Positions 15,446 to 24,697 are shown, counted from the stretch's first letter. The stretch is DNA of 41,599 bases from Bdellovibrionales bacterium (GCA_020628165.1 JAHDFM010000027.1:1-41599); one strand, 5' to 3'. Notes: a model not told the origin generated them from the letters alone. Translations and numbers: made by a program.

Positions 15446-17269
15446 ATGCTTTTTTTGTGGTTTTTTACATTTTATCTAGTCAACGATTCTTTTGCCAATG
15501 TAGTTGAAGATATCATTGTGACTGCAACTCGAACAAAAACAGCTAGTGATCAGCTTGCTAGCACTGTTCACACTCTCAATTTTCAACCCCTTTCTGAAAA
15601 ACATCAAACCAGTCTTGGCGATGTCATTAAAAACATTGAAGGCATTGAAATATTAAATCAAGGTGGTGTAGGGAAAGTCTCACCTATTTTTATCAGAGGC
15701 GCCAATTCCGAACACACCTTGGTTCTGATTGATGGCATTGAGGCCAATGACCCTATGTCTCCGACCCGTGCTTTTGACTTTGCTAGGCTGAACGTCAATG
15801 ACATTGAACGCATCGAGGTGGTAAAAGGCCCACAGTCTGTTCTTTATGGCTCTAACAGCCTAGGAGGGGTGATCAACATCATCACTAAAAAAGGGCGAGG
15901 AGAAAGTAAACTCAATTTGCTTATTGAAGGTGGCAGTTACGGCAGTCAAAGAACAACCCTCGGCTTGAACGGTTCTCGCAAAACATGGTCCTATAACTTT
16001 ATGGCAACACAAGAATCTAGTGATGGTTATTCATCCGCAAATAAAAAAGATGGTAACACTGAAAATGACGGACACAAACAACATTCTTTTACTACAAAAA
16101 TAAATCAAGACCTTAACAAACGGCTAAACCTTGAGTTTGTTGGCAAGTACATCAACGCCAACACAGAGCTTGATGAAAATGGAGCTCTCAATGGAGATGA
16201 TTTTGATTACAATGAAGACACCGAACAGCTTTTTTCCAAGATCAAAGCTAGCACTTATTTTCTGAGTGGACTTGTTGAGTCGTCAATAAATCTTGGTTAC
16301 AATCTAACAAAAAGACAGAGCCACTCAAGCCCTTTTGGCTCTGACCCAAAGTTCAAAGCACAAAACTTAAAAATTGAAAGCATCAACAACATTAACATTA
16401 CAAATAACCAAAACATCTCTTTAGGAGTTTCTTACAAAAAAGATAGAGGCGAGTCCAGTGCCATTAAAAATCTAAAAGCCAGCATTAAAAGCACTTATTT
16501 ACAATACCAATTTAAGAAACAACATTTTTTTGGCACTATAGGTGCTCGCATGGATGAACACTCACAAGTGAAAGATCAAATTTCCACTTATAAGGCCACC
16601 CTGGGCTCTCAAATCAAAACTACTAAAATTAAAACCAGCTTTGGAACTGGCTTCAAAGCCCCAAGTCTGTCACAGCTTTACGATCCCACAACAGGCAATA
16701 CCGATTTAGAACCTGAAGAAGTTAAAAGTTGGGAGGTTGGTTTTGAAAGTTCATTTTATAATAAAAAATTAAAGTTCAACAGCAGCTACTTTCAAAATCA
16801 TTACAGCAATTTGATTTCGTTTGAGCCTATTGGCTTTCGTTCGATCAACATTGGAGAATCTAAAATACACGGATTTGAATCTAGTATGTCGCTAAGAGCT
16901 ATTGAAAGAGTCATCCTATCAGCTAACTTCACCCGATTTTTTAAATTTAAAAATGGTAACGAAACTTTATTAAGACGACCAAGAAACTCAGCCAGCGCAC
17001 AAATTCAAGTTCAGTGGAACGATCAAATGAACACAGCATTGATCCATAGATATATTGGGCACCGTTTAGATTTTGATGCCAACACATTCACAAAAACTAA
17101 AATGAAAGCTTACAATGTCACCCAAGCTATCACTGAGTATGAATTCAAAAAAAATCAAAGTTTGTACGTGCGAATCGACAATCTGTTTAATAGCAATTAC
17201 GAGGAGATCAACGGATTTGGAACGGCTGAACTCAGCGTTTATCTCGGCTTGAATTTACAGTTAAAATAA
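15446..17269 (+). CDS. btuB: TonB-dependent vitamin B12 receptor (BtuB-type)
   Basis: The 607-residue outer-membrane receptor starts at an ATG with TAGGAGG seven bases upstream. It has a signal peptide (MLFLWFFTFYLVNDSFA), a TonB-box-like EDIIVTATRT near residue 22-31, and a plug domain over 40-150 with SPIFIRGANSEHTLVLIDG and ERIEVVKGPQSVLYGSNSLGGVINIIT. A 22-strand beta-barrel with alternating strands continues to the end. The receptor takes up a bound nutrient across the outer membrane with energy from TonB. The cobalamin riboswitch directly upstream identifies vitamin B12 or a corrinoid as the probable substrate. No other B12 gene is in the window. Confidence 0.88.
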   Translation: MLFLWFFTFYLVNDSFANVVEDIIVTATRTKTASDQLASTVHTLNFQPLSEKHQTSLGDVIKNIEGIEILNQGGVGKVSPIFIRGANSEHTLVLIDGIEANDPMSPTRAFDFARLNVNDIERIEVVKGPQSVLYGSNSLGGVINIITKKGRGESKLNLLIEGGSYGSQRTTLGLNGSRKTWSYNFMATQESSDGYSSANKKDGNTENDGHKQHSFTTKINQDLNKRLNLEFVGKYINANTELDENGALNGDDFDYNEDTEQLFSKIKASTYFLSGLVESSINLGYNLTKRQSHSSPFGSDPKFKAQNLKIESINNINITNNQNISLGVSYKKDRGESSAIKNLKASIKSTYLQYQFKKQHFFGTIGARMDEHSQVKDQISTYKATLGSQIKTTKIKTSFGTGFKAPSLSQLYDPTTGNTDLEPEEVKSWEVGFESSFYNKKLKFNSSYFQNHYSNLISFEPIGFRSINIGESKIHGFESSMSLRAIERVILSANFTRFFKFKNGNETLLRRPRNSASAQIQVQWNDQMNTALIHRYIGHRLDFDANTFTKTKMKAYNVTQAITEYEFKKNQSLYVRIDNLFNSNYEEINGFGTAELSVYLGLNLQLK

Positions 17270-17295
17270 CAAGATGAAATTTTAAAAAATTAGAC

Positions 17296-18426
17296 TTATC
17301 TCTCTATTTTTTTTATAAACTCAAAAAGCCTTTCAAAACCAGCTGATAAATTATGACTTCCTAAGCCAACTCGAAAGTGATTTTTTATATCCGAAGCAAA
17401 ACATTCACCGGGTTCGAAACGCACCCCAGACGCTTCTAAAAATTGAGAGCAAAAGGTCGTTGCATCTACCGATAAGTTTAATTTAGGAAATAACAATAGG
17501 CCTGCATCAATGTCATTGAACTGCAACCATTCATCTTTTATCTGAGGCACAACACTGTCGTGAATATAGTTTAAATTGTTGCGGATGTGCATTTTGTGTT
17601 TATGTAACAACTCGTCTTTGTGCTCTAAAACTAAGTTGGCTATGAACTCGTCATAAAGACTACAACAAATCGAAAAATACCTTTTCACATTGAGCAACTT
17701 TTGAATCAAAGCTTGGTCTTTGCACACCACCCAACCAATTCTCAAAGAAGGGCAAGCAAATGTTTTAGACATGGACCCAACACTAATGCCTTTGTCGTAA
17801 ACATCACAAATTGCGGGAGATATCGCGCCAAATTCAAGGCCTCTAAAGACTTCATCGCAAATGACTGGAACTTTCATGCTTTCTAAAAACTGTTTCCAAA
17901 TTGAATGTTCAGGTATAAAGCCAGTTGGGTTGTGGGGGAAGTTCGTCACAACAAGAGACGCTTTATTAGCAATGACTTTATCTTTAAGTTCATCAAAGTT
18001 CAGTGACCACTTGTTCTCACTCATGGTGAGTTTTTGTTCAATGCAGTTAGCGCCAATTTTTTGTAACGACAAAGTCATAGGCGCATAGGACGGGCTTAAA
18101 CTAACTACTGCGTCGTTTTTATTTAATAAAGATAAGTACAAACACGACAAAGCCTCTTGAGCACCACAAAACAACACCACATTTTCGGCATTCACTGTTT
18201 CATAAAGCTGAGATATATTTGTGCGCAAGGACAGAGAGCCTTGCAAACTGCTATAACTCATTTTTTTTTCTAACAACTCAAAAGCTTTTTCTTCACCCGC
18301 TAAATTGAAAAGACCTTGCAAACTCCACAATGAGGAACTCGCTCCTCCCAAATGAGTGATCGTGTGTTTTGCTTTGAGCTTTTGCCACTCCCCTAAAAAA
18401 AAAGGTCGAGACCACGTAGAGTTCAT
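17296..18426 (-). CDS. ovoB: PLP-dependent aminotransferase-fold enzyme, probably OvoB (sulfoxide lyase)
   Basis: This 376-residue fold-type I PLP enzyme has NFPHNPTG (about 162-169, Asn166), CDEVFRG (Asp191, pyridine-nitrogen contact) and GSMSKTFACPSLRIGW (Lys221 as Schiff-base lysine). The ATG at 18426 overlaps the ovoA stop in the sequence ATGA, with AAGGA upstream. A TTG at 18444 is less likely. Class I aminotransferase-like enzymes next to OvoA act as the PLP sulfoxide lyase (OvoB) that cleaves 5-histidylcysteine sulfoxide to 4/5-mercaptohistidine, pyruvate and ammonia. Sequence alone cannot separate lyase from ordinary aminotransferase, so the OvoB name rests on the four-base overlap with ovoA. 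Confidence 0.7.
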   Translation of the reverse strand: MNSTWSRPFFLGEWQKLKAKHTITHLGGASSSLWSLQGLFNLAGEEKAFELLEKKMSYSSLQGSLSLRTNISQLYETVNAENVVLFCGAQEALSCLYLSLLNKNDAVVSLSPSYAPMTLSLQKIGANCIEQKLTMSENKWSLNFDELKDKVIANKASLVVTNFPHNPTGFIPEHSIWKQFLESMKVPVICDEVFRGLEFGAISPAICDVYDKGISVGSMSKTFACPSLRIGWVVCKDQALIQKLLNVKRYFSICCSLYDEFIANLVLEHKDELLHKHKMHIRNNLNYIHDSVVPQIKDEWLQFNDIDAGLLLFPKLNLSVDATTFCSQFLEASGVRFEPGECFASDIKNHFRVGLGSHNLSAGFERLFEFIKKIER

Positions 18427-20558
18427 AAATCCTTTTTTTCCCAAATAGTCATTTGCGCGACCGTGTGCTGAAACTTTCTTGCGGTTTCACGAATAACAAA
18501 CTCAACATCTTCAGTAGCAAGGAGTTTGAACTGTGAACTTAGCACTTCTTTTAAGCCCTGCAAGGTGAGCTGATTTTCACCATTCTTTTTATAACCACCC
18601 AGCCACTCATTTTTTGGCGTGTACTCTTCAAGCCAAGTGTAAGGAGAGGTCAATATCAAACGGCCACCACTATTTAATCGCTCATGGATACTTTCCAAAA
18701 AGAGCTTTGGTGAGTACAAACGATCAATCAAGTTGCCAGCAAAAATAAAATCGTAATCACTAAATTTATCATTCAAATTACAAGCATCTGATTGCATGAA
18801 GACGCACTTATGAGCCGTTTCTGCAAGACCTAATTGGTCCATATCAATCGTTTTCAATTGATGAATATCACCTTCAATGGGTATTTGATATTTTTTATTT
18901 CCAGTTTGTTGTAACTGTGATGCGTTTTGAATGAACCTTGCTGAAAAATCAATGGCATCTACATGATCAAAATGTTTTGCAAACTCAAAGGCTGATCTCC
19001 CAACAGCACATCCCAAATCTAAAGCCCTACTCGTATTATTAAAATATTTAGAAGAACGATCAACGCATGCTTTTGCGAAGTTCTTGACCTGAAAATGCTC
19101 ATCACCATAATGAAATTCTAAGTACTGATTGATCAACTCATCTTTTTCGTAAGGGTTGATAGCTTCCATTTTCACTTCCTTTTCTGACTCGATGTAACGC
19201 AAACCTGCATGTTGAAAAAAATGTCGACGAAAAGCATACCTGGAGTCTTTTAAGGCATAATTTCCCGTTGAAAAATAGCTCCCGCCCTTAATTAGGTTGT
19301 GCTTCTGATCGAATGTTGGCACTGAAAAGTCATCATAGTCTGGGTGGACCTCAAAACCATTGAATGGTGCTATTGGCGATTCCGTCCACTGCCAGACATT
19401 GCCGATCAAATCATACACACCACTCGAGCTTTTAAATTGATCAACGGGACAAGCTGAAGCCCAGTATTCCAAGTTAATATTCCCAGGAGCCTCTGGCCAG
19501 GTTGGCTGATCTAAATCCATAGAATTGCGCATCAACATCCACTCAGCTTCTGATGGCATACGTATTTTTTTGTTTTCTTTTTTTGACTTCCAATTACAAA
19601 ATGCCTTGGCCTCTAAATGATTAATATCGACTGGCCAATTCCAAGGCATTGGTATCTCTTCAGTGAGCGTTCGGTAGTAATAAGTTTCACCTTTATTCAC
19701 CCAAAAACAAGGTTTGTCAGCCTGTGTGTAGCTTTTCCAAGAGACCCCCTCGTCAGTCCAGTAACTATCATTTTGATAACCACCCTCTTGTATAAATTCA
19801 AAGTACTCTTGATTAGAAACAAGATACTGACTGGCCTTGAAAGAACTTACTGTGACTTTTTTGTGGCCGTACTCATTGTCCCAACCATAATAAGGATTGC
19901 TTTTCTCTTTGCCGAGAGCAACATCTCCCCCTGTAAAGCTCACCATGGCATTTTGAGGTGCCATCCCTTGATAAGGACACACTTTAAACATATCGACCGA
20001 TTTTACTTTTTCTAGGGGCAATTGCCTAATTAAGACTGAGCTGGTTTCAATGTGTATTCTTTGATGAGCAATGCCCATCATAACTATCCAAAAAGGATCG
20101 TTCCAAGTTATTGGTAAAGTGAGTGGTGCTGATAAGATCACCTCAGTGACAAGCTCTTTTACATTTTGACGATAATCTTTGATTGAGTTTAGGCTTGGCC
20201 AGTCGTAGTTGCCTTCATTAAGATCATCCCAAGACATTTCATCCACACCAATGGCACACATGGACTCAATTTTTTCGCTGAGTCGTTCATCAATGAGGCC
20301 AGCAATGAATAACTTGTTCACATAGAAAACTGCAGTGTGACCATAATAAAAGATAAGAGGATGCCTCAATGGACTCCCCTTACTTAGAAAAGAATTTTCA
20401 TCCGCAAGAGTTTCATACAGTTTTTCATCAAGAGCGAAAGTTTTTAAAAAGTAATTTAAAACCTCTTGGCGCTTTGACTCAACATCATCGCCCTGCAAAG
20501 ATGGCTCTTTGGTCACAAGCAATTGTTTTTCAGAAAAATGTGTACAAGCTAACTCCAT
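18423..20558 (-). CDS. ovoA: OvoA: 5-histidylcysteine sulfoxide synthase / mercaptohistidine N-methyltransferase
   Basis: The 711-residue three-domain protein matches OvoA. The N-terminal DinB_2-like part has YYGHTAVFY (His74) and GIAHQRIHIETSSVLIRQLP (His165, His169), forming the three-His non-heme iron site. The middle FGE-sulfatase domain runs about 205-450 (KKVTVSSFKASQYLVSNQEYF; SEAEWMLMRN; GNVWQWTESP; GGSYFSTGNYALKDSRYAFRRHF). The C-terminal SAM methyltransferase (about 470-711) has ALDLGCAVGRSAFEFAKHF. OvoA joins Cys to His with O2 to give 5-histidylcysteine sulfoxide, and the methyltransferase later methylates the imidazole to ovothiol A. Ovothiol is a redox-active thiol-histidine antioxidant. 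The start is the ATG at 20558 with GGAAA upstream. ovoB follows with a 4-base overlap. Confidence 0.93.
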   Translation of the reverse strand: MELACTHFSEKQLLVTKEPSLQGDDVESKRQEVLNYFLKTFALDEKLYETLADENSFLSKGSPLRHPLIFYYGHTAVFYVNKLFIAGLIDERLSEKIESMCAIGVDEMSWDDLNEGNYDWPSLNSIKDYRQNVKELVTEVILSAPLTLPITWNDPFWIVMMGIAHQRIHIETSSVLIRQLPLEKVKSVDMFKVCPYQGMAPQNAMVSFTGGDVALGKEKSNPYYGWDNEYGHKKVTVSSFKASQYLVSNQEYFEFIQEGGYQNDSYWTDEGVSWKSYTQADKPCFWVNKGETYYYRTLTEEIPMPWNWPVDINHLEAKAFCNWKSKKENKKIRMPSEAEWMLMRNSMDLDQPTWPEAPGNINLEYWASACPVDQFKSSSGVYDLIGNVWQWTESPIAPFNGFEVHPDYDDFSVPTFDQKHNLIKGGSYFSTGNYALKDSRYAFRRHFFQHAGLRYIESEKEVKMEAINPYEKDELINQYLEFHYGDEHFQVKNFAKACVDRSSKYFNNTSRALDLGCAVGRSAFEFAKHFDHVDAIDFSARFIQNASQLQQTGNKKYQIPIEGDIHQLKTIDMDQLGLAETAHKCVFMQSDACNLNDKFSDYDFIFAGNLIDRLYSPKLFLESIHERLNSGGRLILTSPYTWLEEYTPKNEWLGGYKKNGENQLTLQGLKEVLSSQFKLLATEDVEFVIRETARKFQHTVAQMTIWEKKDL

Positions 20559-20923
20559 GCAAATGTTTCCTTTTTTTTAATTTTAGTGCTCTTAAACTTC
20601 CTTTAAAAACACTTTCCTTCGATCTCAAAAATGTGACTAAATAGCACCTTAAAAAAACTAAAATGAGAACGATCCCTTAAAAATTAACGGTTCATACAAA
20701 AAACAAACTCTTACCTAACATTGAAACCGCTAAAACTTTTATACTGATGACAATGACTTAGACGTAACATTTTGAGACAAACCCTATTGATCGATATGAC
20801 AATACTATAAGGCTCTAGAATCATTAACAATAATTAACTTAATGACTCATTTAATATTCCTTAACCTCTAAGTTACCATGGCATTTTTTATGCACTTATT
20901 TAAGGCAAAAGGTTGTGTCCTCT
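20559..20923. other. 365-bp divergent intergenic region
   Basis: It separates ovoA (minus) from the metalloprotease lipoprotein (plus) and must hold both promoters. I saw no convincing -10/-35 pair, hairpin or operator. The region is AT-rich. Confidence 0.4.
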
Positions 20924-22414
20924 ATGAAGTTAATTAAAAATCTCTTTTACACATTATTGTTTCTGTACCTATCTGTGGTTATAGGCTGCCTATCCAGCTC
21001 AAACACCAGCAGGCCTGACAAAACAAATAATGAAGTGGGCTCAGTCACAACGGTAGACATTGATAACATTGCTGAGCTCATGGAAAACATTCCAGAAGCT
21101 CAGACTGGCGATATTAAAGTACTTAAATTTAAGCTAGCTAGCACAATTTTATTCACTATCTCAGATGAAGATTCACATTTATTAGAGCAATTCAAAGATA
21201 CTGACGGCGAATATTATTTTAAGTTTTTAGTATTAAAAGATAACCAGCAACTCAAACCAACGTTAACGGATTTAGCAGGACTGCCTAACACTGATTTATC
21301 AACTCAACTAGAGAAAGCAAAACTCTATGATGGATTGATTTTAACACTTGATGCAAAAAAACCAATTGATAAAAACGGTAACGAGCTTAAGTTTCTAGCA
21401 TCTATGTTACTGGTTGATGATCAAAAAACCGAGGAACAAACAAACTTCAAAGTTTTTGGCTCAGCTCAATGGTATGATAACCAGCTTTTGAATTTTTTTG
21501 GTGATTGGTTTTCCATTCAAAAACAATTTAAACTCAGCAGTAGTGACTTTAAAGAATTTCCAATAAAACAACGACATAATTATCAAGTTTCCATCACAGA
21601 AAGCTTTATTCAAACTTACAAAAACAAAGGTCATGAAGCCTTATATATTATATTGGGTAGTTACTTGAATATGCGACTAAATATGAGTTATTTTTTCGAT
21701 ATAGATCTTTATTTAACGAATATCTACTATGCTAATGACGCTGTCACAAGTCGTTATGAAGATGCTCGTAGCATTGAAATTGAAAAAAAGATTCAGACCA
21801 TTGAAAGTATTCTCGGTGAAATCGAAAAGCTCAACACCTCTTTGAGCGACTCATCGTTAACGCCCTCTGAGACAGGATTCTTTCAAGAAAAACTAAAGCT
21901 GCAACAAGCAGAACTTGTTGTCGCAAAAGAGCAACTTATTGCCACCTATTTATTTGCCGTTTCTGATCAATTCAATGGCCGAGCAGGAGACAGCGCAACT
22001 TCCTTTCATATTCAATACACAGACTCTCAGTTTTTTAAAGACATTCAAGGTTACAACAGTGCCATCGCTTTAAGTTGGATCAACCCAGTGTGTAACCATA
22101 AATTTAAATACATCTACGCAATGCCATACTTTGACAGCTTGGCAGTAGGTCAATATCAAGTAGATATCCACGAAGTCTCTCATATGTTCGGAGCTTACCA
22201 TGAAGAAGGAAGAAACGAGTATCAAGACCCTATCATGGAAGCAAATCTAAAACAGGGTAGTATAGATTACGGTTACTTAAATCAATCAAATATAGATGCC
22301 ATATACGGTCGCAGATCACTGACCTCAAACGACGGATTCTGCCAAGTGAAAAAATCTGCAAAGAGTCTGCAAAATGATGAAAATCCACCTCAGTTGTCAA
22401 AGTGTAAACATTGA
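20924..22414 (+). CDS. lipoprotein metalloprotease with metzincin motif
   Basis: The ATG at 20924 gives a clean lipoprotein signal (LFYTLLFLYLSVVIGC, lipobox VIGC); an in-frame GTG at 20915 is less likely. The protein has about 496 residues. Near residue 416 lies HEVSHMFGAYH, an exact HExxHxxGxxH metzincin zinc motif, followed 12 residues later by PIMEA, a plausible Met-turn. Upstream, NSAIALSWINPVC resembles the strand before the active helix in reprolysin-like (M12B) proteases. Residues about 280-345 form a probable coiled coil. It would be an outer-membrane or periplasm-anchored zinc endopeptidase. The substrate is unknown; in a predatory bacterium it could act on prey protein, but that is only speculation. 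Confidence 0.75.
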   Translation: MKLIKNLFYTLLFLYLSVVIGCLSSSNTSRPDKTNNEVGSVTTVDIDNIAELMENIPEAQTGDIKVLKFKLASTILFTISDEDSHLLEQFKDTDGEYYFKFLVLKDNQQLKPTLTDLAGLPNTDLSTQLEKAKLYDGLILTLDAKKPIDKNGNELKFLASMLLVDDQKTEEQTNFKVFGSAQWYDNQLLNFFGDWFSIQKQFKLSSSDFKEFPIKQRHNYQVSITESFIQTYKNKGHEALYIILGSYLNMRLNMSYFFDIDLYLTNIYYANDAVTSRYEDARSIEIEKKIQTIESILGEIEKLNTSLSDSSLTPSETGFFQEKLKLQQAELVVAKEQLIATYLFAVSDQFNGRAGDSATSFHIQYTDSQFFKDIQGYNSAIALSWINPVCNHKFKYIYAMPYFDSLAVGQYQVDIHEVSHMFGAYHEEGRNEYQDPIMEANLKQGSIDYGYLNQSNIDAIYGRRSLTSNDGFCQVKKSAKSLQNDENPPQLSKCKH

Positions 22415-22418
22415 AAAT

Positions 22419-22937
22419 TTATAATTGAAGCCAGTAACGAAGAACCTTTTCGTTTTTTTGGTCATCAAAAAAAGAGCTTTCTAACTGACCGCCAAAGTGC
22501 TCAATAAGCTTTACAGACGGCATGTTGTTATCTGAACAAGTGATTAAAATTTTATTTAAACCTAATGACTTACAATAAGGCAGAACTTGAGCAAACATTT
22601 GCTTTGCATAACCATTTCGTCGATAGGCTTTGGCCACAGAATAACCAATATGCCCTCCTCTTTCTAATAAAAATTCATTCAAAGTGTGTCTGACATTGAC
22701 TCGACCGACAATCACTTGATCAACAAAACCATAAAGCATCGAAGAAGACACATGGCCTTGAGGTAACTTGTATCCAATCTTATTTAATTTTAATCTATTT
22801 AAATGTTCTAAAAAAGAAACTCCTGGCTTCCAGTCAAAAGTGTACCAAGTGCGTTCCTGCTCAGGCCACTCTTTTAAACCTATAAAGAAAGCCTCTTCAT
22901 CTGTTGTTTCTAGTTCTCTTAAAATTAAATTTTTCAA
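22419..22937 (-). CDS. GNAT-family N-acetyltransferase
   Basis: This 172-residue protein has the GNAT acetyl-CoA signature HIGYSVAKAYRRNGYAKQMF (RRNGYA, the Q/RxxGxA loop), a beta-bulge strand SSMLYGFVDQVIVGRVNVRH, and the final SDNNMPSVKLIEHFGGQLESSF. It looks like the RimJ/RimL/PanZ-like branch (Acetyltransf_3). It transfers acetyl from acetyl-CoA to an unknown amine. It overlaps the preceding gene by 4 bases (ATGA), so it is the last gene of a four-gene operon. It ends 4 bases from the convergent metalloprotease gene. Confidence 0.85.
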   Translation of the reverse strand: MKNLILRELETTDEEAFFIGLKEWPEQERTWYTFDWKPGVSFLEHLNRLKLNKIGYKLPQGHVSSSMLYGFVDQVIVGRVNVRHTLNEFLLERGGHIGYSVAKAYRRNGYAKQMFAQVLPYCKSLGLNKILITCSDNNMPSVKLIEHFGGQLESSFFDDQKNEKVLRYWLQL

Positions 22938-23248
22938 AAAGTAAACACCATAGGTATGATCACTCCGGCTGTAGAACCTACGAGATTGGCTTGCATGTCT
23001 TCGACACTGTAATCTTCATCGACATAACGTTCTTTTAAAAAGGCGAAAGCCATGGTGATCATCATAGCTCCAACAGCAGAGGTCAAGCGATCGACATTGT
23101 TCGAACGAAAACTTATATAAGTGACCCCAGAAATAACAGCTGTGGCTGCAATGTGTGCCTGCTTGTCTCTGTCATCATAATCAAAGTCTAAGGCATGTGT
23201 GCCTAGACTAAAAACCATTACAGAAACAAGCAAACAATACTTTATCAT
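22934..23248 (-). CDS. YfiM-like small exported protein
   Basis: The 104-residue protein has a signal peptide (MIKYCLLVSVMVFSLGTHA), then DYDDRDKQAHIAATAVISGVTYISF. The DKxxHxxa pattern at the start of the first hydrophobic helix resembles YfiM/DUF2279-type membrane proteins. Two more hydrophobic helices (AVGAMMITMAFAFLKE and ANLVGSTAGVIIPMVF) follow. It lies between the PDZ-like and GNAT genes, overlapping the first by one base (TAATG) and the second by four. Function unknown. Confidence 0.65.
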   Translation of the reverse strand: MIKYCLLVSVMVFSLGTHALDFDYDDRDKQAHIAATAVISGVTYISFRSNNVDRLTSAVGAMMITMAFAFLKERYVDEDYSVEDMQANLVGSTAGVIIPMVFTF

Positions 23249-23592
23249 TATTTAACAGAGATGGTTTTTCTTTTTCCGTTACGATCAACAACCACTTCTT
23301 TGACTTGACCCTTTCTAAAATCAACATACATATCGAGTGTGTCGGCAGCTGTTGTGACTTTCTTACCATCATATGACTTAATCACATCACCTTGGCGCAA
23401 ACCCATTTTCTGGTATATAGACGCTTTTGATTTTGCTTCAAAACGACTATTTCTAGCTATTTGACGTTCCAACCTTGATTTCTCAACTATTTTCTCAACT
23501 GCTGTTTTGTCTTGTTTTAATAACTTGTCGTCAGTGATCTCTGCAGACACTGAGCCCACTAAAACTACTAAACCTAATAATAATGCTTTCAT
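23248..23592 (-). CDS. exported PDZ-domain-like protein
   Basis: This 114-residue protein has a short signal peptide (LLLGLVVLVGSVSA) and a C-terminal PDZ-like half: YQKMGLRQGDVIKSYDGKKVTTAADTLDMYVDFRKGQVKEVVVDRNGKRKTI. The LRxGDVI, NG/DGxxV and final beta-strand order match a truncated PDZ domain as in DegP or type II secretion GspC C-terminal domains. GAGGG precedes the ATG. It probably binds C-termini in the periplasm. It lies in an operon with DUF6607 upstream and the YfiM-like gene downstream. Confidence 0.7.
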   Translation of the reverse strand: MKALLLGLVVLVGSVSAEITDDKLLKQDKTAVEKIVEKSRLERQIARNSRFEAKSKASIYQKMGLRQGDVIKSYDGKKVTTAADTLDMYVDFRKGQVKEVVVDRNGKRKTISVK

Positions 23593-23602
23593 CGAGCCCT
23601 CG

Positions 23603-24697
23603 TTACTTTAAAAATTTGTTAATTGTTTTTTTGATGAGGGCATACCTCTCATCGCCACCCTTATTGATGATATCATCATCGGCTGCTTGTTCAAAGTGGT
23701 GGGCGTAAAGTGGTTTACCATCAACTTGTTTTCTTAAAGTGATAGACTGATTGGCTTTAAATATATCTTTCCAAACTCTACGAACATCTTTCCAGTAGTT
23801 TTGTTGCTTTTCCCAGTCAGCATAGCCTTGCTTAAAGTCAAAGTTTTTAATGCGAGTGTAGGAGTTGTGACCGAGCTCTCTGGCAACGATGTCACCATCT
23901 GTTTTGTTATTTACATCTGTCAGAGTTTGCTTGCGCTTAAACCCTCTTTGCTCATGAAACCATCTATTAGCGGTAACAACGAGACTTTCACTGCCCAGTA
24001 AGATTTTATAATCACTGCGTACAGAGCGTTCACGCCTCGGTAACGGGCGGCTCATTAGCTCTGTGTTGAACTGAGAGAGATTTTTCATATGTGACCACTG
24101 GCCGACACCTGAGTATCTCGGAGAATCATCCACTTGATAGACTTCCCATAACCATTTGCCACGTTTTTCGTTGTCTAAAAGACTTTTTGTCACCCAAGTT
24201 CTGTTACCTTGGTACTCCCACATAGAGCTTGCCTGCCAGGTCCAATCTTGGCGCCAATGCTTCATTACAATCGGGCCAATGACCTTGCCGTTTTCTTTAT
24301 TTTTATAATACATCACCATAATGTGCTGAAGCGATATAAAATCACCAGTGTCCTCTAGTAACTTAACAAACTCCGTCGCCCATGAGATGTAAGGCTTATC
24401 TAGTTTATACTTAGGATCTACTGTGAATGTTTCTAAAAATTCAAACTTAGTTTTGTACTCTCCTTGCAAAGCTAAGATCGCACGACGGTCTTTTTCATAA
24501 GTTGATAAACCAGGCTGTTGTAAGTCTTGCCAAACCTTTGGAGCAACTTCGTCCACTTCAACAGATGTTCCTGTGGTTGTGCCACCGCGAGTTTTAGTCA
24601 GTGAATCACGTGTGAAGGTCCAAGAATCTGTTTTTTCTTTTGCGACAGAACAAGCACAAGTCAGTGCCAATACAGCCAATAATACTATTTTGCTCAT
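23603..24697 (-). CDS. DUF6607-like exported protein
   Basis: The 364-residue protein begins MSKIVLLAVLALTCACS, a lipoprotein-like signal. The mature part contains KHWRQDWTWQ (about 140) and MWEYQGNRTWV, which recall DUF6607 proteins of marine and Bdellovibrio-type bacteria. The repeated RW/YW aromatic strands suggest a lipocalin-like or outer-membrane-associated beta fold. Function unknown. It is the first gene of the DUF6607 / PDZ / YfiM-like / GNAT operon; the next gene starts 10 bases after its stop. Confidence 0.65.
   Translation of the reverse strand: MSKIVLLAVLALTCACSVAKEKTDSWTFTRDSLTKTRGGTTTGTSVEVDEVAPKVWQDLQQPGLSTYEKDRRAILALQGEYKTKFEFLETFTVDPKYKLDKPYISWATEFVKLLEDTGDFISLQHIMVMYYKNKENGKVIGPIVMKHWRQDWTWQASSMWEYQGNRTWVTKSLLDNEKRGKWLWEVYQVDDSPRYSGVGQWSHMKNLSQFNTELMSRPLPRRERSVRSDYKILLGSESLVVTANRWFHEQRGFKRKQTLTDVNNKTDGDIVARELGHNSYTRIKNFDFKQGYADWEKQQNYWKDVRRVWKDIFKANQSITLRKQVDGKPLYAHHFEQAADDDIINKGGDERYALIKKTINKFLK

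Noticed and set aside
19617-20015. 132-codon plus-strand frame inside ovoA
   Set aside because: It is opposite a well-supported gene and has no ribosome site or recognisable domain.
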